Shown: piece by piece, positions 7,465-14,809 of the stretch | Numbering within the stretch: position 1 is the first letter of the stretch | Layout of the letters: every line of letters starts with the position of its first letter | Translations under genes and position numbers: made by a program | Assembly (NCBI GenBank): GCA_022424815.1 | Contig: JAKMGS010000034.1 | Location: 1-15,218 of the forward strand | Direction: 5' to 3' | Origin: Schleiferiaceae bacterium | GTDB lineage: Bacteria > Bacteroidota > Bacteroidia > Flavobacteriales > Schleiferiaceae | DNA length: 15,218 bases | The notes under the pieces: model-generated | The model's input: the letters and a program-made list of their open reading frames with translations, nothing else | What the model was told of the DNA's origin: nothing | Database searches by the model: none

Positions 7465-8196
7465 CTAAAGATACATTTCTCTCCTCCATTTTCGGATGAG
7501 TAAGAACCCGAAAAGCATTCCCCCTAGGTGGGCGAAATGCGCTATACCACTATTACTTACTGCAAATCCATTATAGAGTTCAAGAAGACCGTATCCAATG
7601 ACAAAATATTTGGCTTTGATGGGGAAGAAGAAATTTAAGTATATGACTTGGTTTGGAAAGGTCATCCCAAATGCGAGAAGCACGCCGAAGACGGCGCCCG
7701 AGGCTCCTACCATAGGCGTGTTTAATAAACGATTCATGGCACGCCAAGTGGGATCGGTATAATTATATCCTCTGCTCATAAGGTCTCCGCCCTCCCTTAA
7801 GATGGTTTCTATTGAAAGGCTATCGAGTTGAGAACTTAGTTGAAAATATTCCAACGCATTTACCCCTATTTGAAGAGCGCTTGCCCCTAATCCGGTCAGA
7901 AGGTAATAAATGAGAAATCGCTTAGGGCCCCAATAATTCTCCATTGCGCTGCCTAAAAACCAGAGCATGATCATGTTCGAAAAAATATGCCCCAGATTAC
8001 CATGCATGAACATATGAGTGACCAATTGGAATGGAATAAAGCTTTCAGATAAAGGGAAATACAGTCCAAGCCAATTAGTTATATCAATACCGAAACTATT
8101 GTCAATACTGTACATTCCGAGGAAGAACAATCCGTTAATAATTAACAGGTTTTTGACTACTGTTGGCATTAAGCTGAATCTGCGTTGTACGATCAT
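7465..8196 (-). CDS. Rhomboid-family intramembrane serine protease
   Basis: 243 residues from ATG 8196. This start forms a 4-base ATGA overlap with the mutL stop. An upstream ATG at 8226 would add ten polar residues read out of frame from mutL, which looks unlikely. The catalytic signature is complete: THMFMHGNLGHIFSNM in the second helix, nucleophile Ser166 in the canonical GASGAVFG, and catalytic His223 in AHFAHLGG. Six membrane helices are apparent. A loop of about 45 residues (roughly 117-160, SSQLDSLSIE to NRLLNTP) separates the helix before the serine, longer than in the neighbouring paralogue. Unlike that paralogue it stops right after the last helix (RKWRREMYL), with no cytosolic tail. 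The tandem pair suggests an old duplication with split roles. The substrate is unknown. Confidence 0.9.
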   Translation of the reverse strand: MIVQRRFSLMPTVVKNLLIINGLFFLGMYSIDNSFGIDITNWLGLYFPLSESFIPFQLVTHMFMHGNLGHIFSNMIMLWFLGSAMENYWGPKRFLIYYLLTGLGASALQIGVNALEYFQLSSQLDSLSIETILREGGDLMSRGYNYTDPTWRAMNRLLNTPMVGASGAVFGVLLAFGMTFPNQVIYLNFFFPIKAKYFVIGYGLLELYNGFAVSNSGIAHFAHLGGMLFGFLLIRKWRREMYL

Positions 8197-9998
8197 AGTG
8201 CTTTTTCTATTTGCTCGGGGCTCCATTCTACGATGATTTTCTTGCCCTTAGGAGTGTATTGTGGGTTTGAACTGCTTAGGAGTTGTTCTCTTAACACATA
8301 GAGTTCCTCTGCGGTTCTAGGATCTTGTGTGGCGGCACCGTTTTGTGCAATGGCCAAGGCGATACTTTTAAGCAGCTTGTTCTCGCCTGCTTCCTCTTGC
8401 TGGTGAAATTGTTCGAACAGTGCTTCCAGCGTTGGTACGGCCTGTTCAACATTGAGCATCATTGGGATGCCTTTAATGTCGTATTCGCCCTCAGTGGTTC
8501 CAGGGGCCAAGTCAAAGCCTGCGATGGTAAAATCTTGTTCGTGCTCTTGGTATAGCGTTCTCTCGGCCATGGACAAGGAAATGCTCTTGGGGAACAAAAC
8601 TTGTTGCGAAGGCACGGTCGCATCTTGGAGCTTGGACCAGATTTGGTCGTACAATATTCTGAAGCGTGCCCCTTTGATATCAATCACTAGTGCCTTCTTA
8701 CCCAATATTGTAATGGCATACTGACCCCAGCGGATGATTTTTCCACTGACAGGATCTACAGGTAGGGCATCTTCGATATTCCATTCTTTTGGGCCGTCAA
8801 AAGCTTGCTGGGTATTGAGGTATTTTTCGTTTTTAATACGCTCATATCGCTCATCGTTGGACCTGATACGTGGCGGATTTGATTTGGTCGACTCGAATGG
8901 ATTGAAGTTCGGATTGACTTGAATCTGAGGCGGTTTTGGAACATGCCCCTCTGGTAAAGGCGGAACTTTAAAGCTTTGTTCAGCATCAAAGTCTATGGCG
9001 GGTGCGACATTGAATTGTCCTATCGCATGCCGGGCAGCGCTTCGGAGTACAGCATAAATGGTGCGCTCGTCTTCAAACTTTACCTCAGTTTTAGTGGGGT
9101 GAATGTTTACATCCAAACTCTGAGGGTCTATTTGCAAGTGCAGAAAATATCCAGGATGGTGGTCTGCGGTCAATACCTCTTCAAAGGCTTCGCGAAGCGC
9201 GTTATGCAGATAGGGTGATTTGATGAATCTATCATTTACGAAGAAAAACTGCTCGCCGCGTTTCTTTTTAGCAAACTCAGGCTTCAAAATAAATCCGCTG
9301 ACTTTTACTACTTCAGTTTCTTCCTCGATTGGAACGAGACGCTCATCAAATTTCCGCCCAAATATGCCGTTAATTCGACGACGTAAGGGCTCAGGCTTGA
9401 GATGAAACAAAGTGTTGCCATCACTTTTCATAATCCACTCGATAGCAGTGTGAACTAGTGCCACACGGTGGAACTCATCAACACAATGGCGCAGTTCTAC
9501 ACGATCATTTTTGAGGAACTTCCGACGTGCAGGAACATTGTAAAACAAGTTCTTGACCTCTGCATAGGTCCCTTGGGCACAGGGGTAAGGGTTCTTGGCT
9601 ACAATGCTACCGCCTTCTAGCTTGATCTCAAGACCAAGTCCCTCTACCTCGGTGTTCGTCCGCATCAATGTATGAGATACAGCAGCGATGGAGGCCATAG
9701 CTTCCCCGCGAAAGCCTCGAGTGTGAAGATTAAAGAGATCTTCTGCGTTTTTAATCTTACTTGTTGCGTGTCGCAAGAAGCAGCGCTCAGCATCTTCCTT
9801 GCCCATACCGCTTCCGTTATCAGTGACTGAGATGAGTGTCCGTCCCGATCCCTCGAGTTGTAAGGTGATCTTTGTAGCCCCTGCATCAATACTGTTTTCC
9901 AATAATTCTTTAACCACAGAGGCTGGGCGTTGCACCACTTCCCCTGCAGCAATTTGATTGGCTACATGGTCTGATAAAACAGCAATTATTGTACTCAT
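8193..9998 (-). CDS. mutL: DNA mismatch repair protein MutL (endonuclease motifs absent)
   Basis: 601 residues. It is the GHKL ATPase that links MutS mismatch recognition to downstream strand removal. The N-terminal ATPase is fully conserved: ANQIAAGEVVQRPASVVKEL with presumed catalytic Glu31, Asn35, DNGSGM at 60-65, and GFRGEA at 95-100; further on are FVNDRFIKSPYLHNALREAF and DVNIHPTKTEVKF. A proline/asparagine-rich linker spans about 335-410, followed by the C-terminal dimerisation domain. That domain does not carry the endonuclease motif DQHA(X)2E(X)4E: the corresponding segment at 440-451 reads DIKGARFRILYD, and the CPHGRP-like site reads TPKGKK at 582-587. ATG 9998 overlaps the stop of the upstream small gene by 4 bases, and the rhomboid gene overlaps its own stop by 4 bases, so translation is probably coupled along the operon. 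Confidence 0.95.
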   Translation of the reverse strand: MSTIIAVLSDHVANQIAAGEVVQRPASVVKELLENSIDAGATKITLQLEGSGRTLISVTDNGSGMGKEDAERCFLRHATSKIKNAEDLFNLHTRGFRGEAMASIAAVSHTLMRTNTEVEGLGLEIKLEGGSIVAKNPYPCAQGTYAEVKNLFYNVPARRKFLKNDRVELRHCVDEFHRVALVHTAIEWIMKSDGNTLFHLKPEPLRRRINGIFGRKFDERLVPIEEETEVVKVSGFILKPEFAKKKRGEQFFFVNDRFIKSPYLHNALREAFEEVLTADHHPGYFLHLQIDPQSLDVNIHPTKTEVKFEDERTIYAVLRSAARHAIGQFNVAPAIDFDAEQSFKVPPLPEGHVPKPPQIQVNPNFNPFESTKSNPPRIRSNDERYERIKNEKYLNTQQAFDGPKEWNIEDALPVDPVSGKIIRWGQYAITILGKKALVIDIKGARFRILYDQIWSKLQDATVPSQQVLFPKSISLSMAERTLYQEHEQDFTIAGFDLAPGTTEGEYDIKGIPMMLNVEQAVPTLEALFEQFHQQEEAGENKLLKSIALAIAQNGAATQDPRTAEELYVLREQLLSSSNPQYTPKGKKIIVEWSPEQIEKAL

Positions 9999-10270
9999 CC
10001 TATATAGTATACGGCTACGGCTGCAAGAACAGCAAGGGCTACAAAGCTTACTAGCATACGTTTTATAAATCCTTCGCTTGCACCTGCACTACGCTTTCTA
10101 CGAAGGTCCCAATTCTCACGTAAGCGATCGCGGTATTTCTCTTTATTTTGGAATGGAATCTCATCGACACTTTCATTGCGTTCCAAGATGCGAAGTCGTT
10201 CCTGTCGCTCATCGTGAAATCTTGGCTGGTGTTGAAAACCGCGAGGTTGGCGTCGATCAAAGAATCCCAT
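9995..10270 (-). CDS. Small hypothetical protein with C-terminal membrane anchor, first gene of mutL operon
   Basis: 91 residues from ATG 10270; a TTG 24 bases upstream could add eight residues but is less likely. The first 65 residues are very polar and arginine-rich (FFDRRQPRGFQHQPRFHDERQERLRILERNE, split here only as a description of composition), probably partly helical. Residues from about 70 form a single hydrophobic helix (MLVSFVALAVLAAVAVYYIG) that ends the protein. This fits a tail-anchored inner-membrane protein with its basic part in the cytoplasm. No function is recognised. In flavobacteria a small gene of similar layout sits just upstream of mutL and is sometimes mislabelled as a riboflavin synthase subunit; I recall this but cannot verify homology. 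Its stop overlaps the mutL start by 4 bases. Confidence 0.75.
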   Translation of the reverse strand: MGFFDRRQPRGFQHQPRFHDERQERLRILERNESVDEIPFQNKEKYRDRLRENWDLRRKRSAGASEGFIKRMLVSFVALAVLAAVAVYYIG

Positions 10271-10277
10271 ATGTTTG
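10247..10277 (+). promoter_or_regulatory. Candidate promoter for the GH3/beta-lactamase - bshA genes
   Basis: TTG at 10247-10249, a 20-base spacer and TATGTTTG at 10270-10277 match the Bacteroidota TTG-N(19-21)-TAnnTTTG consensus closely. The start site would be near 10282-10285, leaving a leader of about 40 nt before ATG 10326. The -33 half lies within the first codons of the divergent small gene on the other strand. Confidence 0.55.
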
Positions 10278-10291
10278 TTATCTTTTCCTCT

Positions 10292-10299
10292 CAAAGGTA
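10292..10299 (-). promoter_or_regulatory. Candidate -7 box for the small gene - mutL operon
   Basis: The plus-strand bases CAAAGGTA read TACCTTTG on the minus strand, an exact TAnnTTTG match, placed about 22 bases before the ATG at 10270. No TTG lies at the usual distance; the nearest (10331-10329) leaves a 29-base spacer. The assignment rests on the -7 box and position alone. Confidence 0.35.
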
Positions 10300-10325
10300 A
10301 GAACCCCTTGGCACTTTATCGACCT

Positions 10326-13232
10326 ATGCAAGTACGCTTTCTCAAGGCCATATTTCTGGCAATTTCATTGATTATTTTACCGGGTAAAAGAATATATGCG
10401 CAATCATTTAATGTAGACTCTGCCTTGAGTTCGATGTCTTTAGATGAGAAAATTGGCCAATTATTCATGGTTGCTGCCTACAGCAATAAAGGTGAAGCCC
10501 ATGAAGAGGAATTAGAAAAACTAGTGCGTGATTACCATATTGGAGGTGTAATTGTCATGCAAGGAGGACCGGAGCGTCAAAAAAAGTTGTTACACCGTTT
10601 ACAGGGTGCAGCGGCATTTCCATTACTCGTGGGACAAGATGCAGAATGGGGACAAGCTATGCGTTTGGATAGTGCCTATAAATTTCCGACATCGCTCACT
10701 GTTGGAGCTGCTGGCAATAATGAAGAAGCGCATAATTTAGGGTATGCAATGGCTGAAGAGTGCAGTGCAGTTGGCGTACACATGAGTTTCTCTCCGGTGC
10801 TCGACGTCAATACGAATCCAAATAACCCTATTATTGGAGCGCGATCCTTTGGTTCTGATCCAGATGTAGTGAATGCAATGGGCGTAGCTGTAGTTAACGG
10901 GATTCAAGAGAATGGAGTAATCGCTTGTGGTAAGCATTTCCCAGGCCACGGCGATACTCATCAGGATAGCCATAAAACCTTACCAAAAGTCGACCGTACC
11001 CTAAGTCAACTCATGGAAGTGGAATGGGTGCCGTTTAAGGGAGCTATTGACGCGGGTGTTGGGGCTATTATGATTGCCCATTTGAATATCCCTTCCCTAG
11101 AGCCCTCTGGAAAACCCACGAGTCTTTCACGCAAGGTCATTCAAGAGATTTTGAGAGATCAATGGGGATATGAAGGCCTCATTATTACCGATGCGTTGAA
11201 TATGAAGGGGGCTGCGGCCTTTGCACCTCCTGGAGAGTTAGAGCTTGAGGCGTTTGCAGCTGGTAACGATATATTATTGTTTCCCATGGATGTTCCAAAG
11301 GCTACCAAAGCCTTCCAAAATGCTTTAGCAACGGATAAGATAACCATGAAATCAATAGACGAGCGTGTGAGAAGAATTTTGGTAGCAAAATCAAATTGTA
11401 GGGCGTATTCGGATTGGCTCGAGGCTCAAAAGTCGGCTGATCAAACGTTGCTAATCTCAGACCACGGTTCTCTTGAAAGAGAAGATTTGAACCAAAGAGT
11501 ATCGTTCAATCTCATTCGGAATGCTGCTACTTTGTTAGAATTGGGTACTTCACCATTTCCTATCGAAAATCTTGAGCAGGATTTTTTGCATATATCCTTG
11601 GGTGATTATGAGTCATCGGAAACCGTTAATGAATATTTGGACCGCTATTTAGAAATGTCGCATCATCAAGGTGTGAATGTAGATGAGGACGATATATCGT
11701 CGAAAGATGTTTATGTGGTTAGTTTTCATCAAAACGTTAAGAACCCATGGAGGCGATATAAATTAGAATCACAAGAGAAGGCGCTGATTAAGCGATTGTC
11801 AGCAACCGGAAAGCCATTGTATATACTACATTTCGCAAATCCATATGGGGTGATGACCTATCCTGGTTTAGGTCAAAACGCTCGTATTTTGATCATGTAT
11901 GAGAATGACCAGTATGCACAACTTTTAGCGCCTCAATTTTTGTTTGGAGCACGAGGAACAAAGGGTTCTTTGCCGGTTGATCTTCAGCAATGGGGAAAAG
12001 CGGGTGACGGAAAAAATACCGAAGAACTTCTTCGATTAAAGTACGGCATCCCTTTTGAGGTGGGCCTTGATGCGGGGCATATAAATCGCATTGATTCGAC
12101 CGTCGAACATGCCATAGCTGCTGGGGCTACACCTGGAGCCCAGGTTTTGGTGGCCCGTGATGGTAACGTTGTCTATCAAAAATCATTTGGACACCATACT
12201 TACCAGGGCGATCGACTTGTTGGATGGAAAGATTTGTACGATATCGCTTCGGTCACAAAAGTGACTGCAACTCTTGCGGGAATAATGAGATGGTATGAAA
12301 AGCAACCCTTGCTCTTGAAAACCAATATTGGCAATCATACCGATCGCGTGGACGGTTCTGGAAAAGAGTTTTTAGTACTTGAAGACGTCTTAGCACACCA
12401 AAGTGGTTTACCAGCATGGATTCCTTTTTATGTGCAAACCATCGAAAATGATAGTACCCGAAATTATTGGTACCGTGATACTCCGAGTTCGGACTATTTA
12501 AAGATTCAATCTGGTATGTATCTACGCGAGAGTATTCTTGATACCATGTATGAGGTTTTAGCGCGCAGTACAATGAAAACCCCAGTTTACAGATATTCAG
12601 ATCTAGGCTATTATTTATTCCAGGAAATGTTGGAAGATAGATTCAATGAACCCTTGGATAAGTGGGTATCAGGTACATTCTATGGTCCTTTAGGGGCAAA
12701 AAGGTTGACATACAATCCATTGAAAAATGGATTTGAATTAAATGAGATTGTCCCGACCGAAGAGGATACTTATTGGCGTAATTCCGTTGTTCACGGAACA
12801 GTCCACGATATGGGAGCAGCGATGTTCGGCGGAGTTGCGGGACACGCTGGACTTTTTGCAAATGCTAATGATTTAGCAAAAATGATGCAGATGTATTTAA
12901 ATGGGGGTTATTATGGAGGTGAGAGATACTTCCAAAGTTCTACCATCGAAAAATTCAGTAGCTGTGCCTTTTGTGAGGTTCAAAATCGCCGAGGTCTAGG
13001 GTTTGATAAAAAGCAATTAGGAGATGGGCCTGGTCCAAGCTGTACCTGTGCTTCAGATTTAAGTTTTGGTCATACCGGTTTCACAGGAACCATGGTTTGG
13101 ATGGATCCTGAAGAAAATCTACTTTATATTTTCCTAAGTAATAGAACATACCCTAGTGCTGAGAATTGGAAATTGAGCACCTTAGATGTTCGAACGAATA
13201 TTCAGGGGTATATTTACGACGCCCTTAAATAG
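10326..13232 (+). CDS. Exported GH3 (NagZ-type beta-N-acetylglucosaminidase) fused to beta-lactamase-family serine hydrolase
   Basis: 968 residues from ATG 10326, which directly gives a signal peptide (MQVRFLKAIFLAISL, ending near YAQ25); a TTG 51 bases upstream would put 17 polar residues before it. Residues about 33-360 are a GH3 barrel with the NagZ hallmark KHFPGHGDTHQDSH at 203-216 (Asp214-His216 acid/base dyad) and the probable nucleophile Asp289 in ITDALNM. NagZ-type enzymes remove N-acetylglucosamine from muropeptides. Residues about 390-555 look like a GH3 C-terminal alpha/beta domain. Residues about 585-968 form a class C beta-lactamase/esterase-like domain with all three active-site elements: Ser642-Val-Thr-Lys645, Tyr757-Ser-Asp759 and His916-Thr-Gly918. 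It probably acts on peptidoglycan in the periplasm, cutting sugar and perhaps peptide or ester bonds. This architecture is known in Bacteroidota. bshA follows after 12 bases. Confidence 0.9.
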   Translation: MQVRFLKAIFLAISLIILPGKRIYAQSFNVDSALSSMSLDEKIGQLFMVAAYSNKGEAHEEELEKLVRDYHIGGVIVMQGGPERQKKLLHRLQGAAAFPLLVGQDAEWGQAMRLDSAYKFPTSLTVGAAGNNEEAHNLGYAMAEECSAVGVHMSFSPVLDVNTNPNNPIIGARSFGSDPDVVNAMGVAVVNGIQENGVIACGKHFPGHGDTHQDSHKTLPKVDRTLSQLMEVEWVPFKGAIDAGVGAIMIAHLNIPSLEPSGKPTSLSRKVIQEILRDQWGYEGLIITDALNMKGAAAFAPPGELELEAFAAGNDILLFPMDVPKATKAFQNALATDKITMKSIDERVRRILVAKSNCRAYSDWLEAQKSADQTLLISDHGSLEREDLNQRVSFNLIRNAATLLELGTSPFPIENLEQDFLHISLGDYESSETVNEYLDRYLEMSHHQGVNVDEDDISSKDVYVVSFHQNVKNPWRRYKLESQEKALIKRLSATGKPLYILHFANPYGVMTYPGLGQNARILIMYENDQYAQLLAPQFLFGARGTKGSLPVDLQQWGKAGDGKNTEELLRLKYGIPFEVGLDAGHINRIDSTVEHAIAAGATPGAQVLVARDGNVVYQKSFGHHTYQGDRLVGWKDLYDIASVTKVTATLAGIMRWYEKQPLLLKTNIGNHTDRVDGSGKEFLVLEDVLAHQSGLPAWIPFYVQTIENDSTRNYWYRDTPSSDYLKIQSGMYLRESILDTMYEVLARSTMKTPVYRYSDLGYYLFQEMLEDRFNEPLDKWVSGTFYGPLGAKRLTYNPLKNGFELNEIVPTEEDTYWRNSVVHGTVHDMGAAMFGGVAGHAGLFANANDLAKMMQMYLNGGYYGGERYFQSSTIEKFSSCAFCEVQNRRGLGFDKKQLGDGPGPSCTCASDLSFGHTGFTGTMVWMDPEENLLYIFLSNRTYPSAENWKLSTLDVRTNIQGYIYDALK

Positions 13233-13244
13233 TCCCTGGCTTGT

Positions 13245-14384
13245 ATGAAAATTGGAGTAGTTTGTTATCCTACCTATGGTGGATCTGGAGTTGTAGCCAC
13301 AGAATTGGGTATACAAATGGCTAAAAAAGGTCATGAAGTCCATTTCATTACTTATAGTCAGCCAGTGCGTCTTGATACTCTTGAAGAGAATATTTATTAC
13401 CATGAGGTAAATGTTCATGATTACCCCTTGTTTGAATACCAGCCCTACGAACTTGCTTTGAGTTCGAAAATGGTAGATACAGTAATCAATGAGGGATTAG
13501 ACATTCTACATGTTCACTATGCCATTCCGCATGCATATGCTGCATATATGGCTAAGAAAATTCTTTTGGAAGAACACGGTAAATATGTTCCAGTGGTGAC
13601 TACGTTGCATGGCACTGATATCACTCTGGTTGGAAAGAACCCGTCATATAAACCTGCCGTTACTTTCTCAATTAATAAGAGTGATGTTGTGACCTCGGTT
13701 AGTGAGAGTTTACGTCAAGATACTCTAGACTCCTTTGATATTAAGAAAGAGATTGAGGTTATTCCCAATTTTATCGATCTGGATCTATACCGTGCGGATA
13801 AGAATTGCCGTCGTGCGCAGATTGCCCCGAATGGGGAGAAAATCATCACGCACATTTCCAATATGCGTAAGGTGAAGCGAATTCCGGATATCATCAATGT
13901 CTTCGCAGGTATTCATGCTCAAGAAAAATCGGTTCTACTCATGATTGGAGATGGACCTGAGCGTGAAAAGGCAGAGAAGCAGGTACGTGAGCTGGGGCTT
14001 ACAGATTGTGTGAAGTTCTTCGGCAAGACTAACGAAGTTCGTCGATTGCTTTGTATGAGTGATTTGTTTCTCTTGACTTCTGAATCGGAGAGTTTCGGAT
14101 TGGTAGCGTTAGAAGCAATGGCGGCTAGCGTACCAGTTTTATCCACAAATGCAGGAGGTATTCCTGAGGTTAATATACATGGTTATACTGGGTACTTATC
14201 CCCGGTAGGAGATGTGACTTCCATGGTGGGGTATGGTTTGGAGCTCCTTCAAGATCCTCAAAAACTCATGGAGTTTAAATCGAACGCCACTGAGCGTGCC
14301 AAAGCTTTTGGGATTGAGTCTATTGTTCCTAGATATGAAGAGGCCTATGAACGTGCACTTGCGGAACGATTCGAAGTCTCATAA
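13245..14384 (+). CDS. bshA: N-acetyl-alpha-D-glucosaminyl L-malate synthase BshA (bacillithiol synthesis)
   Basis: 379-residue GT-B fold glycosyltransferase of family GT4. BshA transfers GlcNAc from UDP-GlcNAc to L-malate, the first step of bacillithiol synthesis; BshB then deacetylates and BshC adds cysteine. Diagnostic features are the N-terminus KIGVVCYPTYGGSGVVATEL, HVHYAIPHA at 89-97, LHGTDITLVG at 121-130, IPNFID at 173-178, and the sugar-nucleotide-binding EX7E motif (Glu282 to Glu290, ESFGLVALE) followed by NAGGIPEV. These match BshA better than generic GT4 enzymes. It lies 12 bases after the GH3/beta-lactamase gene, so the two are probably co-transcribed. Neither bshB nor bshC is in the window. 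No clear terminator follows in the 63-base gap to the convergent SUI1 gene. Confidence 0.92.
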   Translation: MKIGVVCYPTYGGSGVVATELGIQMAKKGHEVHFITYSQPVRLDTLEENIYYHEVNVHDYPLFEYQPYELALSSKMVDTVINEGLDILHVHYAIPHAYAAYMAKKILLEEHGKYVPVVTTLHGTDITLVGKNPSYKPAVTFSINKSDVVTSVSESLRQDTLDSFDIKKEIEVIPNFIDLDLYRADKNCRRAQIAPNGEKIITHISNMRKVKRIPDIINVFAGIHAQEKSVLLMIGDGPEREKAEKQVRELGLTDCVKFFGKTNEVRRLLCMSDLFLLTSESESFGLVALEAMAASVPVLSTNAGGIPEVNIHGYTGYLSPVGDVTSMVGYGLELLQDPQKLMEFKSNATERAKAFGIESIVPRYEEAYERALAERFEVS

Positions 14385-14447
14385 GAAACACAATTACTTA
14401 ACTTTCGATTGTTGCGCAATAGTGAAAAAATAGGTATTAAATCTTAT

Positions 14448-14807
14448 CTATCCGCCAATTCGTTTTGTATCGTATCCCAGAGATTTAAGCTTATCCATGG
14501 CTTTGTCACGAACATTGCCCTGAAGCAGGATTTCACCATTTTTTACCGAACCACCGACGCCGCAATGTTGTCTCAGTTGCTTGCCTAACTCTTTAAGTTG
14601 ATCCTCCGGTCCTTCGAATCCTTTGATGATCACTACCAGCTTTCCGCCTCGTCCTTTTTTTTCAAAATGACAATGGAGTAATTGCTTGGAGGGGTCAAAA
14701 AACTCTTCATAATCGTCCGCTGGTGCTTCAAAATCTGGATTTGTGCTAAAAACAAAGCCTCCTAAGTCCTCTAAATTGATTTTCTTTGGTTTGTCTTTTC
14801 TACCCAT
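14448..14807 (-). CDS. SUI1/YciH family translation-initiation-factor-like protein (eIF1-like)
   Basis: 119 residues. The C-terminal half (about 45-119) is the SUI1 fold, with KKGRGGKLVVIIKGFEG, a CGVGGSVKNGEILLQGN core and a terminal helix ending KLKSLGYDTKRIGG. Bacterial YciH resembles eukaryotic eIF1 and archaeal aIF1 and is thought to influence start-codon or initiator-tRNA selection, but its role in bacteria is not settled. The first 40 residues are lysine-rich and then acidic (APADDYEEFFDP) and look like a flexible lead-in. ATG 14807 lies only two bases from the start codon of the divergent methyltransferase gene. The gene is tail to tail with bshA, 63 bases away. The 119-residue length is normal for the family. 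Confidence 0.9.
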   Translation of the reverse strand: MGRKDKPKKINLEDLGGFVFSTNPDFEAPADDYEEFFDPSKQLLHCHFEKKGRGGKLVVIIKGFEGPEDQLKELGKQLRQHCGVGGSVKNGEILLQGNVRDKAMDKLKSLGYDTKRIGG

Positions 14808-14809
14808 CT

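Noticed and set aside
8197..8226. Upstream ATG for the first rhomboid gene
   Set aside because: Adds ten polar residues from an out-of-frame mutL stretch; ATG 8196 gives the same 4-base overlap seen at other operon junctions.
10275..10325. TTG start for the GH3/beta-lactamase gene
   Set aside because: Would place 17 non-signal residues before a clear signal peptide and start upstream of the predicted transcript start.
14412..14422. TTGCGCAA palindrome between bshA and the SUI1 gene
   Set aside because: Eight-base palindrome with no loop or T-run in the right place; could be chance and no binding protein can be named.
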